Source of the DNA: Spirochaetales bacterium
GTDB taxonomy: Bacteria > Spirochaetota > Spirochaetia > DAHUYW01
Assembly: GCA_027306915.1 (NCBI GenBank)
Contig: DAHUYW010000023.1
Coordinates: 1-59,669, forward strand
DNA length: 59,669 bases
Direction: 5' to 3'
In this document: positions 58,035 through 59,669 of the stretch, in pieces
Layout: every line of letters begins with the position of its first letter
Position numbering within the stretch: position 1 is the stretch's first letter
The notes under the pieces: model-generated
Seen by the model: the letters and a program-made list of their open reading frames with translations, nothing else
Databases searched by the model: none
What the model was told of the DNA's origin: nothing
Program-made: the position numbers and the translations under genes

Positions 58035-59286
58035 GCTTCCGCGCCACGTCGGCAGAGAGGTTGAGCTTTCCGGCTGGGTGCACCGGATCCGCGACCTCGG
58101 CAAGGTCTCCTTCGTCATCCTTCGGGACCGCAGCGGGGAGGCCCAGCTCGTCCTCGACGAGAAGCCCGCCTTTACCCACGAGTCGGTCGTTGCGGTGAAG
58201 GGGCGGGTCGCGGCGAACGACAAGGCTCCGAACGGCGTCGAGGTCCAGGTGGAGAGCCTCACCGTGCTCGCCCCGGCGGAGCCCGACCTTCCGATCCCCG
58301 TCAATCAGGATCCCGCGAAGCTCAGCCTCGATGCGATTCTCGACAACCGAATCATCGCGCTTCGCATCCCGAAGATCCGGAAGGTCTTCGAGCTCCAGGC
58401 GGCGCTCGTTCGTTACTTCGGCGAGCACATGCGCTCGGAGGGCTTCACCGAGATCAAGACGAGCAAGCTTATCGGGACGGGCACCGAGGGAGGCACCGGC
58501 CTCTTCCAGGTGGAATACTTCGACACCAAGGTCTACCTCGCCCAGTCCCCGCAATTCTACAAGCAGGCGATGATCGCCTCGGGCCTCGAGCGGGTCTTCG
58601 AGATCGGTGCGGCCTATCGCGCCGAGAAGCACGAAACCCCGCGCCACCTGAATGAGTACGTCTCCCTCGACGTCGAGATGGCCTTCATCGAAAGCGAGCG
58701 CGATCTCATCGAGCTGGAGCGGCGCATCCTGAAAAGTGTTTTCGGACAGGTCGCCGCGCACAACGCCGACCTCCTCGAGGCATGGGGCGCGAGCGTGCCC
58801 ACCGGCGAGGAGGTCGACCGGATCCCGATCATCAGCCACGACGAGGCGAAGGAGATCGTCTCGAAGCGCGGCGGGCACAAGGTCTTCGAGATCAATCCCG
58901 AGGGCGAGCGCATCCTCTGCGACTGGGCGAAAGGAGAGCACGGGATCGACGCGGTGTTCGTGAACGAGTTCCCGCGGAAGAAGCGCCCGTTCTACACCTA
59001 CCCGCTCGACCAGAAGACGATGAGCTTCGACCTCCTTTTCCGCGGGCTGGAGATCACGACCGGAGGCAGGCGCATCAACGAGTACCGGATGCTCCTCGAT
59101 ACCCTGCCGAAGTTCGGGCTCACCCCCGAGGGGCTTCCCGACTACCTGACCATCTTCAAGTACGGCTGCCCGCCCCACGGGGGCTTCGCCATCGGCCTCG
59201 AGCGCCTCACCCAGAAGATCCTCGGCCTCTCCAATGTGAAGGAGGCCTCCCTCTTCCCGCGCGATCGCCGACGAGTGCGTCCGTAG
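58015..59286 (+). CDS. aspS: Archaeal-type aspartyl-tRNA synthetase, predicted non-discriminating
   Basis: 423 residues, much shorter than the usual bacterial AspRS (about 590) and without the GAD insertion. It is the archaeal/eukaryotic-type enzyme (AspRS2). OB-fold GWVHRIRDLGKVSFVILRDR, motif 2 AAYRAEKHETPRHLNEY and motif 3 GGFAIGLERLTQKI are present. The His in GWVH and Pro in KAPNG occupy positions where discriminating archaeal-type enzymes have Trp and Lys, so it likely charges both tRNA(Asp) and tRNA(Asn). Translational overlap with gatB supports Asn-tRNA formation by GatCAB. Discrimination call is inference from residue memory. Confidence 0.9.
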   Translation: MRTLAAELPRHVGREVELSGWVHRIRDLGKVSFVILRDRSGEAQLVLDEKPAFTHESVVAVKGRVAANDKAPNGVEVQVESLTVLAPAEPDLPIPVNQDPAKLSLDAILDNRIIALRIPKIRKVFELQAALVRYFGEHMRSEGFTEIKTSKLIGTGTEGGTGLFQVEYFDTKVYLAQSPQFYKQAMIASGLERVFEIGAAYRAEKHETPRHLNEYVSLDVEMAFIESERDLIELERRILKSVFGQVAAHNADLLEAWGASVPTGEEVDRIPIISHDEAKEIVSKRGGHKVFEINPEGERILCDWAKGEHGIDAVFVNEFPRKKRPFYTYPLDQKTMSFDLLFRGLEITTGGRRINEYRMLLDTLPKFGLTPEGLPDYLTIFKYGCPPHGGFAIGLERLTQKILGLSNVKEASLFPRDRRRVRP

Positions 59287-59297
59287 CAGCAACGGCC

Positions 59298-59328
59298 GAG
59301 GCGCGTGAAGCCGCGACGCCGGCGCCTC
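59298..59328. repeat. Inverted repeat downstream of aspS
   Basis: GAGGCGC (59298-59304) and GCGCCTC (59322-59328) could form a 7-bp stem with a 17-base loop in the 110-base gap between the convergent aspS and MFS genes. It may help end transcription; there is no U-tract. Confidence 0.3.
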
Positions 59329-59396
59329 CAGCGCACCCTGCGCGCCGGTCGCGGACACCGCCCCGCGCCTGCCGGGCTTACTGCCCCAACCCTCGA

Positions 59397-59669
59397 TCAA
59401 TTCGCCTGCACGGCACCGACCACGCTTCGCGCGCGAGAGCGCAGGAGCGCGACAAACGCCAGGACGTCGCAGACGAGGCTTCCCGAAACGAGGTACACCA
59501 TCGCGCGCGGTCCGGCGCTGTCGAACACCCGCCCGACGAGCCACGGAAGGATCATGCCGCCGAAGCTGTCGCCTAAAAGAATGATGCTGCTCGCGAGGGC
59601 CGTGAGTTTCAGGCCCTGTACGGCGAGGGTGAAGCCCGATGGGTAGACCGGCGCCATGAAGAGGCCCAC
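59397..59669 (-). CDS. MFS transporter, C-terminal part (cut by window edge)
   Basis: 90 residues with no stop upstream before the window end. LFMAPVYPSGFTLAVQGL, ALASSIILLGDSFGGMILPW, and YLVSGSLVCDVLAFVALL read as the last three transmembrane segments of a major-facilitator protein; the first has the small-residue pattern seen in FucP-like and fungal-type sugar transporters. The true start lies beyond 59669. Substrate is unknown. Confidence 0.65.
   Translation of the reverse strand: MGLFMAPVYPSGFTLAVQGLKLTALASSIILLGDSFGGMILPWLVGRVFDSAGPRAMVYLVSGSLVCDVLAFVALLRSRARSVVGAVQAN

Overview
The window looks like the replication-origin region of a high-GC bacterial chromosome, most likely a spirochaete (Spirochaetota). 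The main reason is gene order. Leftward from a putative oriC run dnaA, dnaN, recF, dciA (DUF721), rpmH, rnpA, yidC and jag. Rightward run gyrB and gyrA, then a parS site and parAB. This matches, from memory, the layout around the Borrelia and Treponema origins. A DUF4954 protein and a tRNA-Ser/SRP RNA/dnaX/ybaB/recR block fit the same picture. The phylum call is inference, because no database search was possible.

Layout. 1-4.1 kb (minus strand): a nucleotide-sugar operon (ugd, uxs, rmlC, rmlD) in which every junction is a 4-base stop/start overlap. A fused nucleotidyltransferase-HepT protein sits inside it. 4.2-9.9 kb: an accessory zone with a secreted unknown protein, an AbiEii-type pair, a MarR-like surface-polysaccharide regulator, a HepT-like/MNT pair, a beta-helix lipoprotein and a HEPN/MNT pair. 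9.9-15.8 kb: imuA followed by a single 1742-codon gene joining ImuB to DnaE2, so the translesion mutasome is encoded by two genes instead of three. 15.9-20.6 kb: a secreted phosphoesterase, a GHKL ATPase of unknown role and an esterase. 20.6-24.5 kb: metK and ahcY (methyl cycle), divergent from a WecA/TagO-type transferase across a likely shared operator. 24.5-36.8 kb: the origin core. 36.8-43.1 kb: parS, an LD-carboxypeptidase-like gene, adenosine deaminase, parAB and DUF4954. 43.2-46.7 kb: four serine tRNAs plus one arginine tRNA, 4.5S RNA, dnaX, ybaB and recR. 46.8-59.7 kb: Lhr helicase, a membrane-anchored hydrolase, nudC, a glycosidase, gatCAB with an archaeal-type aspS, and the end of an MFS transporter.

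How the genes work together. ugd and uxs make UDP-xylose and rmlC/rmlD make a dTDP-rhamnose-type sugar; the MarR-like regulator and the WecA/TagO enzyme fit surface polysaccharide assembly. ahcY and metK recycle S-adenosylmethionine. gatCAB with a predicted non-discriminating AspRS would make Asn-tRNA(Asn) by transamidation. ParAB with parS next to the origin serve chromosome segregation.

The strongest candidates for something undescribed are the ImuB-DnaE2 fusion, the single-chain MNT-HepT protein embedded in a sugar operon, the clustering of four different nucleotidyltransferase modules in 8 kb, and repeated promoter placement that predicts leaderless or nearly leaderless mRNAs. No insertion sequence, prophage or CRISPR array was seen.
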